64,000 nucleotides of DNA, taken from NCBI GenBank assembly GCA_023690525.1, contig CM043015.1:206728917-206792916 (forward strand), in the 5' to 3' direction. Source of the DNA: Holotrichia oblita. Taxonomy: Eukaryota > Arthropoda > Insecta > Coleoptera > Scarabaeidae. Shown here in pieces: positions 10,031 through 21,383 of this stretch. Numbering within the stretch: the first letter of the stretch is position 1; the number at the start of each line of letters is the position of its first letter. The position numbers and the translations under genes are program-made. The notes under the pieces are model-generated. The model was not told the DNA's origin, ran no database searches, and saw nothing but the letters and a program-made list of their open reading frames with translations.

Positions 10031-11074
10031 TATTTATTTATTTATTTAGATGTTGAGGTAATGTATTATAAAGTTGTAAACCCAAAAGACGAGGTAAATT
10101 TTGCGTCAAATTTAAGGAACAAAAAGGTATCTTAAAATCGAACCTAGAACGAGTGTTGTACTGATGATTGTCCTTATTGCAATGAAATTTATCTTTGTTT
10201 TTGTAAATAAGAACTAACAAATCAAATATATGGATCGATGATAGGGTAAGAACATCCCACTCTCTAAAATAGCAACGATATGATTGTCTCGAGCTGATAC
10301 CAGCTAAACGTATAATTACTTTTTGAGATAAAAACTTCCTTACTGGCTCCTAACGCACCCCAAAAAGCAACACTATAAGACAATCTAAAATGAACATGTC
10401 CATAATAAAAGGATAACAAGGAATTTCTATCTAATACTGTTTTCAAATTTCTTATTTAATAGCACACCAAATTAAGCCCACGAGCAAGTTTGACACAGTG
10501 AGTCTGCCACGTTAAACAATCATCCACCGTTAGTCCCAAAAACCTAACCTCAGATATTCGTTGAATTTCCTTCCTGTCGGCGAAAATATTGATATTAAAC
10601 TCGGTTCTCTTGCGAACACCATGAAATATAAGATATTGAGTATTTATTAAGAACAATAAAGGGCCCAACACACGTTCAAGTAATAATTTTGTAGACTCTA
10701 CTGTAACATAGTTATGGTGAATATTGAAAAATTCCCTCTGAGGTCGCAGAGAATGCCAATAGGGAGTCCACCCGAATCCAAAGCACACACAACTCGATCG
10801 TAAAAGTCATAAATTGCAGTCATTGTTGAATGATTAACTCTATAACCATGTTGATTCTCAGTCAAAATATTGTTTATTCAAATGGGAATCCAATCTATAA
10901 AGCAACGCATATTCGAAAATTTTTGAAAAACTAGAGGACAAGGTATGTGGTAATTATTAACATCTAACTTACTTCCCTTTTTATGAGGTGAAATATCTTT
11001 AGCTTTTCAGGAAATACTCCAGAATCGAATGACAAATTTATCAAGAACGTCAAAGGGGAGTCATCATGGCAACC
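10031..11074 (-). pseudogene. 5'-truncated LINE reverse transcriptase
   Basis: The minus strand reads DSPLTFLINLSFDSGVFPEK, NVNNY-type finger residues, ENQHGYRVNHST, VLGPLLFLINTQYLIFHGVR, SEVRFLGLTVDDCLTWQTH and the C-terminal LYNTLPQHLNK (stop near 10038). A TAAATAAATAAATAAA tail follows at 10031-10048. Several frameshifts and stops occur, and the YADD box is not recognisable. It starts abruptly at 11074 against a mariner fragment. Confidence 0.75.
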
Positions 11075-11715
11075 GCTGAGATGTAAGACGGTGCATTGTC
11101 TTGGTAAAAATCTGGTCATTTTTCAGCAATTTCTGCCTTTAGTTTGTCAAGTAATGATGCTCCTGTAATGCTTTTTCTGTTTTAAGATAATCGATTACTA
11201 TAATTCCATGACTTTCGTAGCCGGAAAAACATTTCTTGCATTTTTTGGAGATGGTTTCCGCTTAGCAGTCTACTGTTTTGATTGTATTTTGATCTCAAGC
11301 ATATAGTGTGGTATCCAAGTTTCATCTACAGTAATTAATCTCTCCACCAACAATGCGTTGAAACTGTTCATTCGAACACGTTTTTGATCTAACGTGAACA
11401 AGTACGACACCCAACGCGCAGACAGCTTTCTCATGACTAAATCTTGATTCAATATGTGACAAACAGGTTCTTTGGACATGCTCATAACTTCTGCTATCTT
11501 TCTCACTTTAACACAGCGATGTTATCGTCAGCGGTTACAATTTTTGGATGTCCCGGACGCTCATTGTCTCCCAAGCTTGTACGGCCACGTTTAAATTCTA
11601 CCGCCCAAAATTTCACTGTGGTAAATGATGGTACAGAGCCCTCTTCATTCATCTTTAATTTGCGTCGGCGTATTGCCCCAACACTCACTCAAACGATAAC
11701 TACGCTTCCCCAAAA
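11075..11715 (-). pseudogene. mariner transposase relic
   Basis: The minus strand shows an N-terminal recognition helix region (PSFTTVKFWAVEFKRGRTSL), a second helix-turn-helix (VCHILNQDLVMRKLSARWV), LITVDETWIPHY (first catalytic Asp), SHGIIVIDYLKTEKA and DFYQDNAPSY (second catalytic Asp). Several frame changes occur, and the third Asp block is lost where the LINE begins at 11074. The motif order makes mariner certain; the family is not assigned. Confidence 0.8.
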
Positions 11716-12334
11716 TGATTGAAATTTTGGTGAGTATCTGTCAATAGATGCGCAACCACATTACAACATTATAAACTAGTCAATTCTAAACCGGATCTTA
11801 AATAAAATAAAATATTCATAAACGGATTTAGCACACTTAGCCTCCATACGTTACATACTTCACGCATTTGTCTTCTTTGCGCGTTTATTAAAATTTATTA
11901 TCAATTCTTAACAAAGAATACCGACGCAGTACTCGTTTAACTTTAAGCATAATAAAACAAAACAATTGGCAATCAAATTCATCCATCTTCCGGATCGTTA
12001 ACCCTTTCTGTTATTGGCTCCTAAATCCTCGATGTACGCTTACGCTTCAGCAAAAAACAACGAAGCCAAACAATACCATATAACCTACTCATATTATTGT
12101 TTAGTACTTATAATTATGTTACAGCCATGTTTTGTACGATACCTACCTACCGCAGAGAATTGGCTAATGATAAATAGTAAAATATAATTAGCTAACTGTA
12201 TTTTACATTATATATATATATATATATAGATATATATGTATGTACATATAAAATAATGACGACTGTATCAAATACTCACAAACTACTCCACCTAAAAAAA
12301 AAATATTCAGGTGATGGACACTAGATTACTGACC
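11716..12334. other. AT-rich stretch with a TA microsatellite
   Basis: There is no gene that I can support. A TA repeat with short interruptions runs about 12209-12238. Confidence 0.5.
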
Positions 12335-12613
12335 TCATCGTGAATGCATAACAAAATATTTCTTAAGTTTAATAATATGAGGATCGCATCCGTGATTGCG
12401 CAGTAGCGTGCGATGATCGCGGCTCCGTAACCGAATCCCCGTCTCTAGTGGCTCGGATAATATTGGCGTTTCTTCCTGCTTATATTTATTACGCACGTGA
12501 TACCGACGTCCGACCAATCGGCTGTAGCGTCCTGCGGCGTCGGGCGTGTTGATAAACGTACCGGGGCGGCCAATCTTTCGCAAATGACGCGGCGGCGCTA
12601 GCCAGTTTAACAT
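12335..12613 (-). other. CpG-rich 92-codon open frame, unassigned
   Basis: The stretch is much richer in G+C and CpG than its surroundings and has an uninterrupted minus-strand frame rich in Arg (LAPPRHLRKIGRPG, then RYSRLVGRRYHVRNKYK). I do not recognise the product. The frame may be open simply because CpG-rich DNA has few stop codons. It could be a host exon, a promoter-associated island or unique noncoding DNA; nothing in the sequence decides between these. Confidence 0.25.
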
Positions 12614-13381
12614 ATCTCACATGCATAGAATGCCTCCGATTCTCCTGTATCCTCTCATAAATAAAAATTGTATCGAATTGATCGTGCGTAATCGTAGTAT
12701 CATCATTTTTAAATAAAATAGAGGTAATACATAATTAATGTAGTTTAGCTATATCGATCAAACTAAACAACATTTAAAGAAACGACGATAACATCACCGC
12801 TGAAACTGCTTCGTCTGTGCACTTTAAATTTGTTTTTGTAAACTTGTTTTGTATATACAGGTGCCGTTTATCAAGCGAGAGAATTAGGACTCCCATCGAG
12901 GTATTATTACATATACATTTACATACGCGAATAGACAATACAAACAATTAAAGCACTATTTCAATATTTACGAATCGACATGCGGATGATAATTTTTTGA
13001 CAACCCACGGTCGATCGTAAAGTTGAACGTGTGAACACGAGACTAGACTGTGGTGTACAACAATTATGTAAGTAATGTATGTATTGTCCGTTTCGATATA
13101 TTTTCGATTATTTTAATTGTCCAAAATAGATAATTAGAAACGAAGAACATTCAAAATAATTCAGAAGGCTATTGCGATGAAGATCGAGATTGTAGGAAGT
13201 TGGGAATAGGGTTAAGTGATGCAGTAGTTTGGGAAGTTCCAATCTGTTACCTCAAAATGGTCTAGTTCTCTCAAAAAGCTCTATCGTCGCCCGGAAATCG
13301 ATTCTGTTTTGGTTGGATAACTTCTGCAAATCTGGTAATGCTGCTAACAAGATAGTTGGTGCACAGAGAATTATTTGAACA
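12614..13381. other. No gene seen
   Basis: AT-rich DNA without recognisable coding or element signatures. It precedes the DD41D relic. Confidence 0.4.
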
Positions 13382-13800
13382 CTAGAGAACATAGAGCGAG
13401 TAAGACCTGTTCATCCAATTTTGTTTGAGGAACATGATCGTATAGTTGCCATCATTTCCGAACTGTGTGTGGATATGATCAAAAACTTTTTTGCACCACA
13501 TCTCGAACAGGTATATGTGGCACGTGTCTAGTTCCAACTGGATGGCGCCACGACCCACAGAGCCCATAATTCAACGGCTGTTCTGAAGGAAATGTTCGCC
13601 GGCCGTTTCATCATCAAGTTCGGTGACATTTCATGGCCTGTGTGCTCGCCGTATGACTATTTCCTATGGGGGCTACCTCAAAGCAGAGGTATACAAACAT
13701 TGTCCTAGCAGCATATAAACCTTAAAAGAAATAGGTCGCATACGGGGAGTGATGCTTTAGAGGGTGATTCGAAACTTCAATATCCGGCTACAACAATGTA
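13382..13800 (+). pseudogene. DD41D (rosa-like) transposase C-terminal half
   Basis: The plus strand reads LFEEHDRIVAII, FQLDGATTHRAHNS (second catalytic Asp), FAGRFIIKFGDISWPVCSPY then DYFLWGYLKAEVYKH (third catalytic Asp), and VIRNFNIRLQQC. This is the conserved C-terminal half of the DD41D branch of the Tc1/mariner superfamily. A short deletion removes about four residues before the last Asp (SPYDY instead of SPDLxPxDY), and two stops are present. A mariner is inserted at TA 13799-13800. The element at 57590-57930 belongs to the same subfamily. Confidence 0.75.
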
Positions 13801-15044
13801 CCCCAAAAAAACTGGAACGACTCTATGGTGAGCGGAGTTTTGGTAGTACCGCTTTCTCCCACTAGATGCATAAGCAGCTGACATTCGGCAGTCAGTCTGC
13901 AAAGCATCACTGCCCTAGAAGGTGCTGTTCTCTTTGCGTGAATTTTTTAGTGACACTTGTTCTGTGTACTCGCCGTTTTTTGCGAACAGCATCCTGCCAT
14001 CAAATTTTGTTTTTTTGCTGGGGAAAACGGGAAAATAAACGTTTGAAATATTACAGGCAGCCTACAAGGATGATGCTTTGGGGAAAACGCAAGTGTTTGA
14101 GCGATTTTCCCGTTTTAAAAAAAGGCGAAATTGTCAATTGATAACCAATCTCTCTCAGCTCGTCCTTCCACTTCCCGCACTGATGAAAATGTGGATAAAA
14201 TTAGGATTCCAATCCAAGAAGATCAATCTGAAACTATAGACGAACTTGTGCAGCTGAGCGGAGTGACTTGGATTTCAATCCAGCGAATTTTGTCTGACAA
14301 TTTGTGTCTCGGTTGCTGACTGTTGAACAAAAGGAACGTCGCATGGAAGCGAGCCGTGAATTGAAAAAAATGTTTCAGACCGATTCAAACTTTTTTTTTA
14401 ACATGGCCATAATAGATGACGAATCGTGGTGCTACGGTTATGACCCCAAAACGAAGCAACAATCAAGTTTTCCTCAACCCAGAAAAGCTCGTTAAGTCAA
14501 CTCAAATCTCAAAACGATACTGATTTATTTTTTCGATGTGAGAGGAGTTGTATACTCAGAGTTTGTTCCAGACTGTTAACAAGGCATACTACTTGGAAGT
14601 TTTAAAAAGGTTGCTTAACAGTATCCGGCGAAAGAGACCCGATTTGTGGGCGACTGGTGGTTGGTTTTTCCACCACGACAACGTTTCTGTACACACAGCG
14701 CTACCTGTACGCCAATTTTTAACTAAAAACGATGAGACCTCTGTGCCCCATCCCCCCTATTCACCCGACTTGGCCCTCTGTGACTTCTTTTATTTCCCCG
14801 AATAAAAAAAAACTGAAAGGAAGGCGTTTTGTGGACATTGATGAATTGAAGAAAAAAACGACGGAGATGCTGTCAGGCGTCAAAGAAGATGAATTTAGAA
14901 AATGTTTTGATCAGTGGAATAAAAGATTGGACAAGTGCATTAGTAACAATAGAGAGAATGAGCGAGATTAAACGGTTTTTGTATATAAAATGAATAAAAT
15001 TATTTTTATAAAGTCATTTCGGTTTTTTTTTGGGTCTCCCCTCG
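13801..15044 (+). pseudogene. mariner element, family B, nested insertion
   Basis: The transposase reads AIKFCF, GKTGK, TFEILQAAYKDDALGKTQVF, FSRFKKGEI, SARPSTSRTDENVDKIR, then LLTVEQKERRMEASRELKK, IIDDESWCYGYDPKTKQQS (first Asp), FFDVRGVVYSEFVP, WFFHHDNVSVHTALPV (second Asp) and PPYSPDLALCDFFYFP (third Asp, 34 residues later). It ends DKCISNNRENERD at 14971. The frame is broken in several A-runs and by a small deletion near 14305. The right TIR ends GGGTCTCCCCTCG at 15044, followed by TA. The left TIR survives only internally (CCCCAAAAAAACTGGAACGA at 13801), so about 8 outer bases are lost. Confidence 0.85.
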
Positions 15045-16025
15045 TATTGATAATAAAAGACGTCATTTGCAAGATAATTTGTTTAAAACTTAACGAAATA
15101 AACGTCCAATATTGCCTTTTTAAAATGATAAAACTTTAAAAGTTACGGATGTTTTACTGCCACAGCCTATATTAAAGAAGATGATTTAATAATCTAGTTA
15201 GAATTGAGAGTTTATTTATTTATTATCTAAATCTAAATTTATTTCATTTTCTTGTAATATCATGCAACCCAAGTGTTTGAATTTTGAAACTGTCTAAACG
15301 TATTCAGTTTTTTTATTACTTCTTTCCTATTTTCATATCAAGTTCGTTCTCTTAATAGCTTCATCCTTCTCCCTGCATATTATAATAAATCTCTCTAAAG
15401 CCCAGTCTTCTGTAGCATCTCTCTTCACTGTTTCATTCATCAATCATCAAATGTTTCTGTAAGTTGTCCTAATGTAATCTCGATTTATTTATATAATTTT
15501 GTCCTCGTTTGTTATAAGCTTCCTGACTTTATCTTTAACATTTATTATAGTTTTTTTATTACCCCTTGCCTTTTGTTGTCTTTTGTTTCATTCATTACTC
15601 ATTTTAAATTCTGGATTTTGCGTTTTCATTCTCGATTACTTCCTTAACGCACTTTCTTTATTGTCTGCATTCTTCGCAATGTTATTATTCCTTCGTCTGT
15701 AGATATTATCTTCAGTACAACTGCTACCCTTAATATTTCTTTCCAACTCAATTCACAGGATTCTATTTTGTAATTTGTTGTCGGCAATCTCACCTTCATC
15801 TGGTCTTAAGTCTTTTTCTTACCTTTATATCGTTGATCTTCTCCTTTGTTCGTTCAAACTGCCAACGTTCTTCCTTTTTCTTGACATCCTTATTTGATAC
15901 TGTCATCTGTGGTTGCCTCTAGTTTGCACACGTTGACTGGGAAGCGAGTCCAAATTATTTTGTCATTGAGTCCGCAAATGTCGAAGCCAGTTTTTCTCTT
16001 GCAGTTGGTGCAGTTAATCCTCCAC
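15045..16025. other. Pyrimidine-rich stretch, no assigned gene
   Basis: From about 15300 to 15900 the plus strand is rich in T and C and its complement is purine-rich, which might be an old LINE coding strand. I could not find convincing motifs in either direction. Confidence 0.35.
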
Positions 16026-16128
16026 AGTATTTCCCAATATTCAACACTAAACATTTTTTACCGTAACAACCAGCACCCTAACTGTGCAAGTTGGTTTCAA
16101 TAGAACTTAAACTATCTTCGGTAGGTTC
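16026..16128 (+). repeat. Dispersed repeat, copy 1 (LINE 3' UTR?)
   Basis: About 100 bp here match 28800-28911 at roughly 85% by eye, sharing TTTCCCAATATTCAA, TTTTTACCGTAACAACCA and TGTGCAAGTTGGTT. The second copy directly follows an RNase H-type LINE C-terminus, so this is probably the 3' UTR end of the same LINE family. Confidence 0.7.
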
Positions 16129-17570
16129 CTTAAATTATTTTTAAAAACCTTAAACGTTTCTATTGTGCTGAATAACCCTGAATATTGTCTGTTATTATTA
16201 GAACGCTAAATCAATTTGCAAGTGCAAACATTGTATTTACACATCCGAACAGGCAACGACTTTGTATCGCAATAACATTTCGCTGCGACTGAAAATTATA
16301 GAGTAATAAAACTAAAACGTGTATATGAAGCAATTCGCAGGTTATTGGGAGACATAAATTAAACGTTCCCTATAAATCGGAACCGGCCGTCTATTCATTC
16401 GACGACGAATAGGAGGTGTTAAGCGAATGAGTTTCCTCGCGAACGGCAAAAAATCCATCGCGTTCATCATCGGGTAGATTGCAAGCGGCAGGTTGCATCA
16501 GCACCAAATTGAAAAAAAAATGCCGGGACGTAGGATTTTAGTCGGCAGTAAAACCGACTCTTCTATTTCATTTTATTATCAAACGAACGTGCGTAATTAT
16601 AGTTTCGCTGATGGATGTAAACTTTAATAATGACAGTTCACCGCAAAAATTAAGGTTAAGTACTTGGGCGTGTTGCTTATTTGAGATACTGACAATATTG
16701 ATTGTGCGCTATATCCGCGATGCTTATTTAATTGCGATGTAGATATTTATACACATCATATTAATAATAATAATTAATAATAAATTCATCATTTTAAATT
16801 TTAAAAAATATACAATTCAATGAATTTAAGTCACGAATATGAAATCGCTAGTGAATCAGTCGGAGCACTTGACGTGTCAGAAGTAGTCAGGAGTCGGTGA
16901 GCGTTATAAGTAGTCTTCTTGAAATCCAGCTTGTACACGAAGTCGTTTTCAACCTCTTCCGTTACTTATTTAAATATTTTATGAAGGCTAATTTACACAG
17001 AGCACTGTGACACAACGCAGGCACTGCTGACTGCGACCATTTCAGATCTCGTATTTTTTTAAGTATACGACGCGAAGAAGAAGTGTTATTTAAACATTGT
17101 GAGGCGAGGTGGAGAAGAAATGAAACGGCTTTTTGTTCTTATATGTACTACTGATAAATAAGGAGGTTGCGAAATATTAATATACTGCTTTTAGATGTAC
17201 TATTCGGTATAATTTCTTAACAGTTTATGTTTATATTATAATGTGGAAACGATGTGATCTCCTTAGGCAACATTTTGCAAAAACTAACCCTCCCTCCCAC
17301 AGCTAAGAAGTCCAAATCAATTTTGCAAAGATTCTCCCATAAAATCGATACGATTTCTAACATTACCTTTAAAATCTCTCCTCCGGAAATATGGCTTTTA
17401 TAGGTTCTTTGGCCGTAAGGAGTTGACATTAATTTCGAAACAGACTTAGTTATTACCACAACAATTATAGTCCCAAAACACAAATGTCCTATCCTGCATT
17501 TAAAGTTGCAGAAAGACTAAGTCTTCGAAGTACCAACCTCCCAATTTGAAGATGACTTGATACTAAGAAA
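16129..17570. other. CpG-containing non-element DNA
   Basis: No gene is seen. Segments around 16380-16560 and 16850-17110 have more CpG and less repeat character than their surroundings and may be host unique DNA. No motif allows a specific call. Confidence 0.35.
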
Positions 17571-17681
17571 GCTTCCGATAAGGTCTACTTACAATGCACC
17601 GATTAATAGAGTTGTAAATACTCAGCAATATACTGACAACCACACCACGGTGAGGATAATTAGAAGCTTCAAAGTAATGAC

Positions 17682-17926
17682 CTTGTTTAGCATTAAATAT
17701 GCCAACGCCTAGGACCTTGGCTTTACAATGTTTTCTCAATCGTTTTGGTACTATCCCAGTACCAAAACCGTCTTCTACTAGTCTTAATATTTCCATTCCT
17801 ACCACACCCCAAAAAGATAAATCATCACATTCTTTCAATAAAAAAAGAGAAAGAGGAGAAGAGAGGTTATCAAGTAAGGAGGGAAGAAGAAAAAGAGATG
17901 GTCCCATGAGATGATGTAATATCGAT
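17682..17926 (-). repeat. Segment X, copy 1, fused to a mariner
   Basis: This 245-bp segment matches 37238-37487 in opposite orientation and is nearly identical over its last 170 bp. The minus strand has an open frame with ECDDLSFWGVVGMEILRLVE and RLRKHCKAKVLGVGIFNAKQ, which I do not recognise. A pyrimidine tract ending CTCCTTA precedes it, resembling a 3' splice site. It abuts the mariner transposase reading frame at FKNLK, where the last part of that transposase is missing. Confidence 0.75.
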
Positions 17927-18812
17927 CTTTTAAATTTTTGAATAAGAAGTCTGACAGAGCTAGGTCGGGGCTATAAGGTGGATGCTTTAACTCTATAGAG
18001 CCACAGCCATTGATTATCTGCTGAATTTTGTTTGCCCTATGAACTCGCCTATTGTCGTGCAGCAACATGTTTTTTTGTGGATAAGAATGTGAGCGATTTT
18101 CCTCTAAGGCGTCTTGGCTTTCTTTGGTGGTGGAGAGCCCTTATGGACCCACTGCATGGATTCTGGTTTAGTAGAAGGGTCCCAATGGTGTACCCAAGTC
18201 TCATCTCCTGTGATAATTCGAGATAAAATGTTTTGTCCCTCTCCAACTCGGCCGAATTTTCTTGAGAAACTTCTTTTCTGTACAGTTTTTGTTCAGGGTT
18301 AAGCAATGGGGGTATCCACCGTGCAAACATCTTCTTCATACCCAAATCGTCATGCATAATTTTGAGGACACTTGCCTCGGATATACACACTTCATTGGCA
18401 ACGACAGAGATCTTTACACACCGATCTTTCAGTACCAAATTTTCGACTTTTCGCAAAATGTCTTCAGTTTGAGCTTCAACAGGTCGTCCGGACTTTGGGT
18501 AATCACTGATTGACTCTCGGCACCATCGAAAGAGTTTAGACCAATATCTTACTTGAAAATAAGATGGTGCATCTTCCCCATACACAGCCAGCAAACATTC
18601 TTTCATGAATTGCTTTTTGACCATTGCCTACGATGTTCAACATTAGTTTCACTCATTTTATCGAGAAGTAGACTGTCTCAAATCTCTGTAAACAGCACAA
18701 ACTAAACACAACTTAGCACATGTACTTCTAGCAGTGACAGCAATTTTTCAATAATTTGTTTGACATCGTCACTCTTTTGTTTCATAGTAGATAACATAAA
18801 AATACGCCCTCG
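17927..18812 (-). pseudogene. mariner family C, 3'-deleted copy joined to segment X
   Basis: The 5' TIR is at 18787-18812 (CGAGGGCGTATTTTTATGTT on the minus strand) with TA outside at 18813-18814. The transposase reads YFQVRYWSKLFRWCRES, KVENLVLKDRCVKISVV, KIMHDDLGMKKMFARWIPPL and LLNPEQKLYRKEV, followed by the first Asp (ITGDETWVHHWDP, in another frame). There is a deletion of about 130 bp, then LLHDNRRVHRANKIQQI (second Asp) and PPYSPDLALSDFLFKNLK (third Asp). After FKNLK the sequence switches to segment X. The same family is intact-length at 35938-37060. Confidence 0.85.
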
Positions 18813-18844
18813 TAAAAACATCAAAAAATGCCTGTAATAGGCGC

Positions 18845-18896
18845 ATTAGAAGCGGATGACGTGGTTTCGACCTCCCAGGTCTCGTCAAGTGCAACT
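18845..18896. repeat. Short dispersed repeat, copy 1
   Basis: ATTAGAAG...GTGGTTTCGACC...CCAGGTCTCGTCA matches 41768-41818 in the same orientation. The central TTTCGACC loosely resembles a tRNA B box, but I see no matching A box at the right distance, so I do not call a SINE. Confidence 0.5.
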
Positions 18897-19079
18897 ACGA
18901 ATGCAAGATCTAATTTAATCTTTCTTCGTTGTTATGTTCTAATGCTTAATCTATTTTTATTGCACTCGTTCGCAGAGTGATTTCCAACAATATACCATGA
19001 GCGGCAAATTTCAGATAAATTTAATATTAATTCAAGTAATCGTGTATTATAGTAGTACTAACAATAACATATTTATTTA

Positions 19080-19640
19080 TTTTTATAATGCAGGGGATGG
19101 AACATAGAAAAATACGATTCTGGCCCTAAAATTGTTACAGATTGTTTGCACGAAACCATTCCTATTTAGGTACCGCCAGTTAAGTCTTTTATATACATAA
19201 TAAATAGCAATGGTCACAGGATTGAATCCTGAAGTACACTGTACATTTAACTGCATATTTAAGCCCACCATCCATCCATCCACGTTCATCCGTTGAAAGC
19301 GATCCGTCAAATAAGATCTAAATACATTTACATAGGGCTGAATCTCTAATCCTATAATACTCCAACTTATCCAACAGTACTCTATGCGAAGCACGATCAA
19401 ACGCTTTAGATTGGTTGCAGAGGTGACCACGCTCAGATTTGGATTAATTGAATGATTTATAAATATAATCTGAAAGTTACAAGACTACATATGCTATAGA
19501 CACTTTTTGTCTAAATTAGAATCGTTTAGCAATGTCTGGAATATAAATTTTTCAAATATTTTTGAGGATACAGGTGTAATGGCTGTATGCCACGAAACTA
19601 TAGACTTTTTTCTAAATACCACCATCCTTAAGTAGGAAAC
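19080..19640 (-). pseudogene. LINE reverse transcriptase fragment
   Basis: The minus strand reads ITPVSSKIFEKFIFQTLL, then SKAFDRASHRVLLDKLEYY (catalytic Asp block) and VNVFRSYLTDRFQRMNVDGW. There is a frame change in the middle, and an AT-rich end near 19072 may be a worn 3' tail. The remaining RT is absent. It is of Jockey/CR1 type. Confidence 0.65.
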
Positions 19641-20849
19641 TCTGACTGTCAGTTGAGTCGCTACTGTCATAGAGCAAACGTGCTAGATAGCGATTGAGGC
19701 AACTCTTGGCGTTGGATCCACAACAGGACATTGCACTCTATCAAAAATACTAACAGATGATGAAATTTACATCCTATTTTATGAGATTATTACAAGCCAG
19801 GAGAGCCGTGTGTGGATTCACGAAGATGCATCAACCAGAGTTTTCCGAAGCTATCTGTATCGTTTCTTTCACGAACATTTTTATTCGAATGCTTGAAATG
19901 TTTCTTTCACTGTTTATTACTAAGATTTGCTATTACGTCAGTTAAAAAAGACATGAATATATCTCGAAGCAAACGTTTTTAATTCCCCCATTTTAGCGCT
20001 GTTATTTCTACTTTTATAAAAGCAGAATTCTAATTTGTCACGTTTAAAACAATCGCTTCATTATGATAGCAACACAATCCAACATAAAATTCCCATACTT
20101 GAAACGTCTTACGCTCGTGCCCCGTCCAACACGGCATTGAACCAAATTATATTACACACGCAAAATATAACAGAAAACAATATGACTCGTGCTCGTCCGC
20201 GAAAGAATGCAACACCTACACGAAACTGACACGAGATGAGGAAATAGAAAAGCCATTGTTAGCTCGTGAACGAAAATAGAGCACATTGACAACTAAACAG
20301 GCACCGTGTTGGCTTATTTAATATTATGCATTGTTATTTTACGGGTTACGAGTCTCTTTCTATCTTAACGTTGGCGAAACGAGAGGGAATCGAGTATAGT
20401 ATGTTTTCTGTCACTCCTCACCCATTATGCTTTTAGACATCGTAAGACTTACTTAGTTTATAATAACGTCTAGTTCTCGATTTGCATAGAATAGAGTGTT
20501 TATTAATTACACATGTCACCGGTAGAAAATTAAGAGTTTGTGTAATTTAAAATATGTTAATCTCTCCACGGTTTTATTTAAATTAATCTTTATGGTGTAG
20601 TGTCAGCGTTGTGTACGAACTGAAACTTTGATATGCACGTATACATACATATTTAGTTTCGTAATGGGCGGTAGACAATTGTGTTTTAATTAACGCTAAT
20701 GGTACCATTATAATGCGTGTATATGAGGAATTATGTACGGGTTCAATTTGTACTGTTAATTAGTATAAGATGGCTTACATTTAAAGTTTAGGTTTAAAAT
20801 AAAAGCAAGGACTTTAAAACAATTAGTTAGAAAAATAAATCTTAAAGAG
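19641..20849. other. No gene seen
   Basis: Mixed DNA. The part from about 20000 to 20440 is relatively CpG-containing and without recognised elements. Confidence 0.35.
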
Positions 20850-21383
20850 GTAAGAAACAAGGTGTGGTAGCTGCCGCTGTATCTGTGAGACTCATCGAAG
20901 AGGAAACTGAGATATCAAAAAGCACAGTTTATCGAATTTTGATCGATCCACACACTCTGATAGACGACCAAAACGATTGAAGAGGTCAGCATTGCAAAGA
21001 CGTATTAAGGATGTCTAACTGGTGATGAAACGTAGTGTTTTTAATACGAGCAAAAATCAAAACGTCAAAGTGTGGTATGGAAGTTAACAGAAGAGCTGAA
21101 AGAGAAAAAAGCTTTTAGAAGAGCAAAATCAAAACAATGTTGAACGTTGACGGTGAACGCAGAATATTATCTGAGAGTTCTACAACGAGTTCGACCAAAA
21201 TATCGAGAGCCAGGAAGCAGTTGATTTTTTGTTGCACCATGATGCATCATCGCGCAAAGCCATCATTGAATTCTTGGCCAAAAAAGGCAACATTGTTATC
21301 GATCATCCACCGTATTCACCTGGCTTGGCTCCGTGCAACGTCTGACTATTTCCCAAACTGTAATTAGCGATGAAGCATTAACG
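20850..21383 (+). pseudogene. mariner transposase relic, cut by a LINE
   Basis: Readable blocks are VRLIEEETEISKSTVYRIL (second helix-turn-helix), VDFLLHHDASSRKAIIEF (second catalytic Asp) and IDHPPYSPGLAPCNV. In the last block both Asp residues of the usual PDLAPCD box are altered (to Gly and Asn). Large parts between them are missing or frameshifted. It ends at 21383 where a 5'-truncated LINE begins. Confidence 0.7.

Noticed and set aside
18855..18890. tRNA gene or SINE head based on TTTCGACC
   Set aside because: No acceptable A box, acceptor stem or anticodon arm could be placed.
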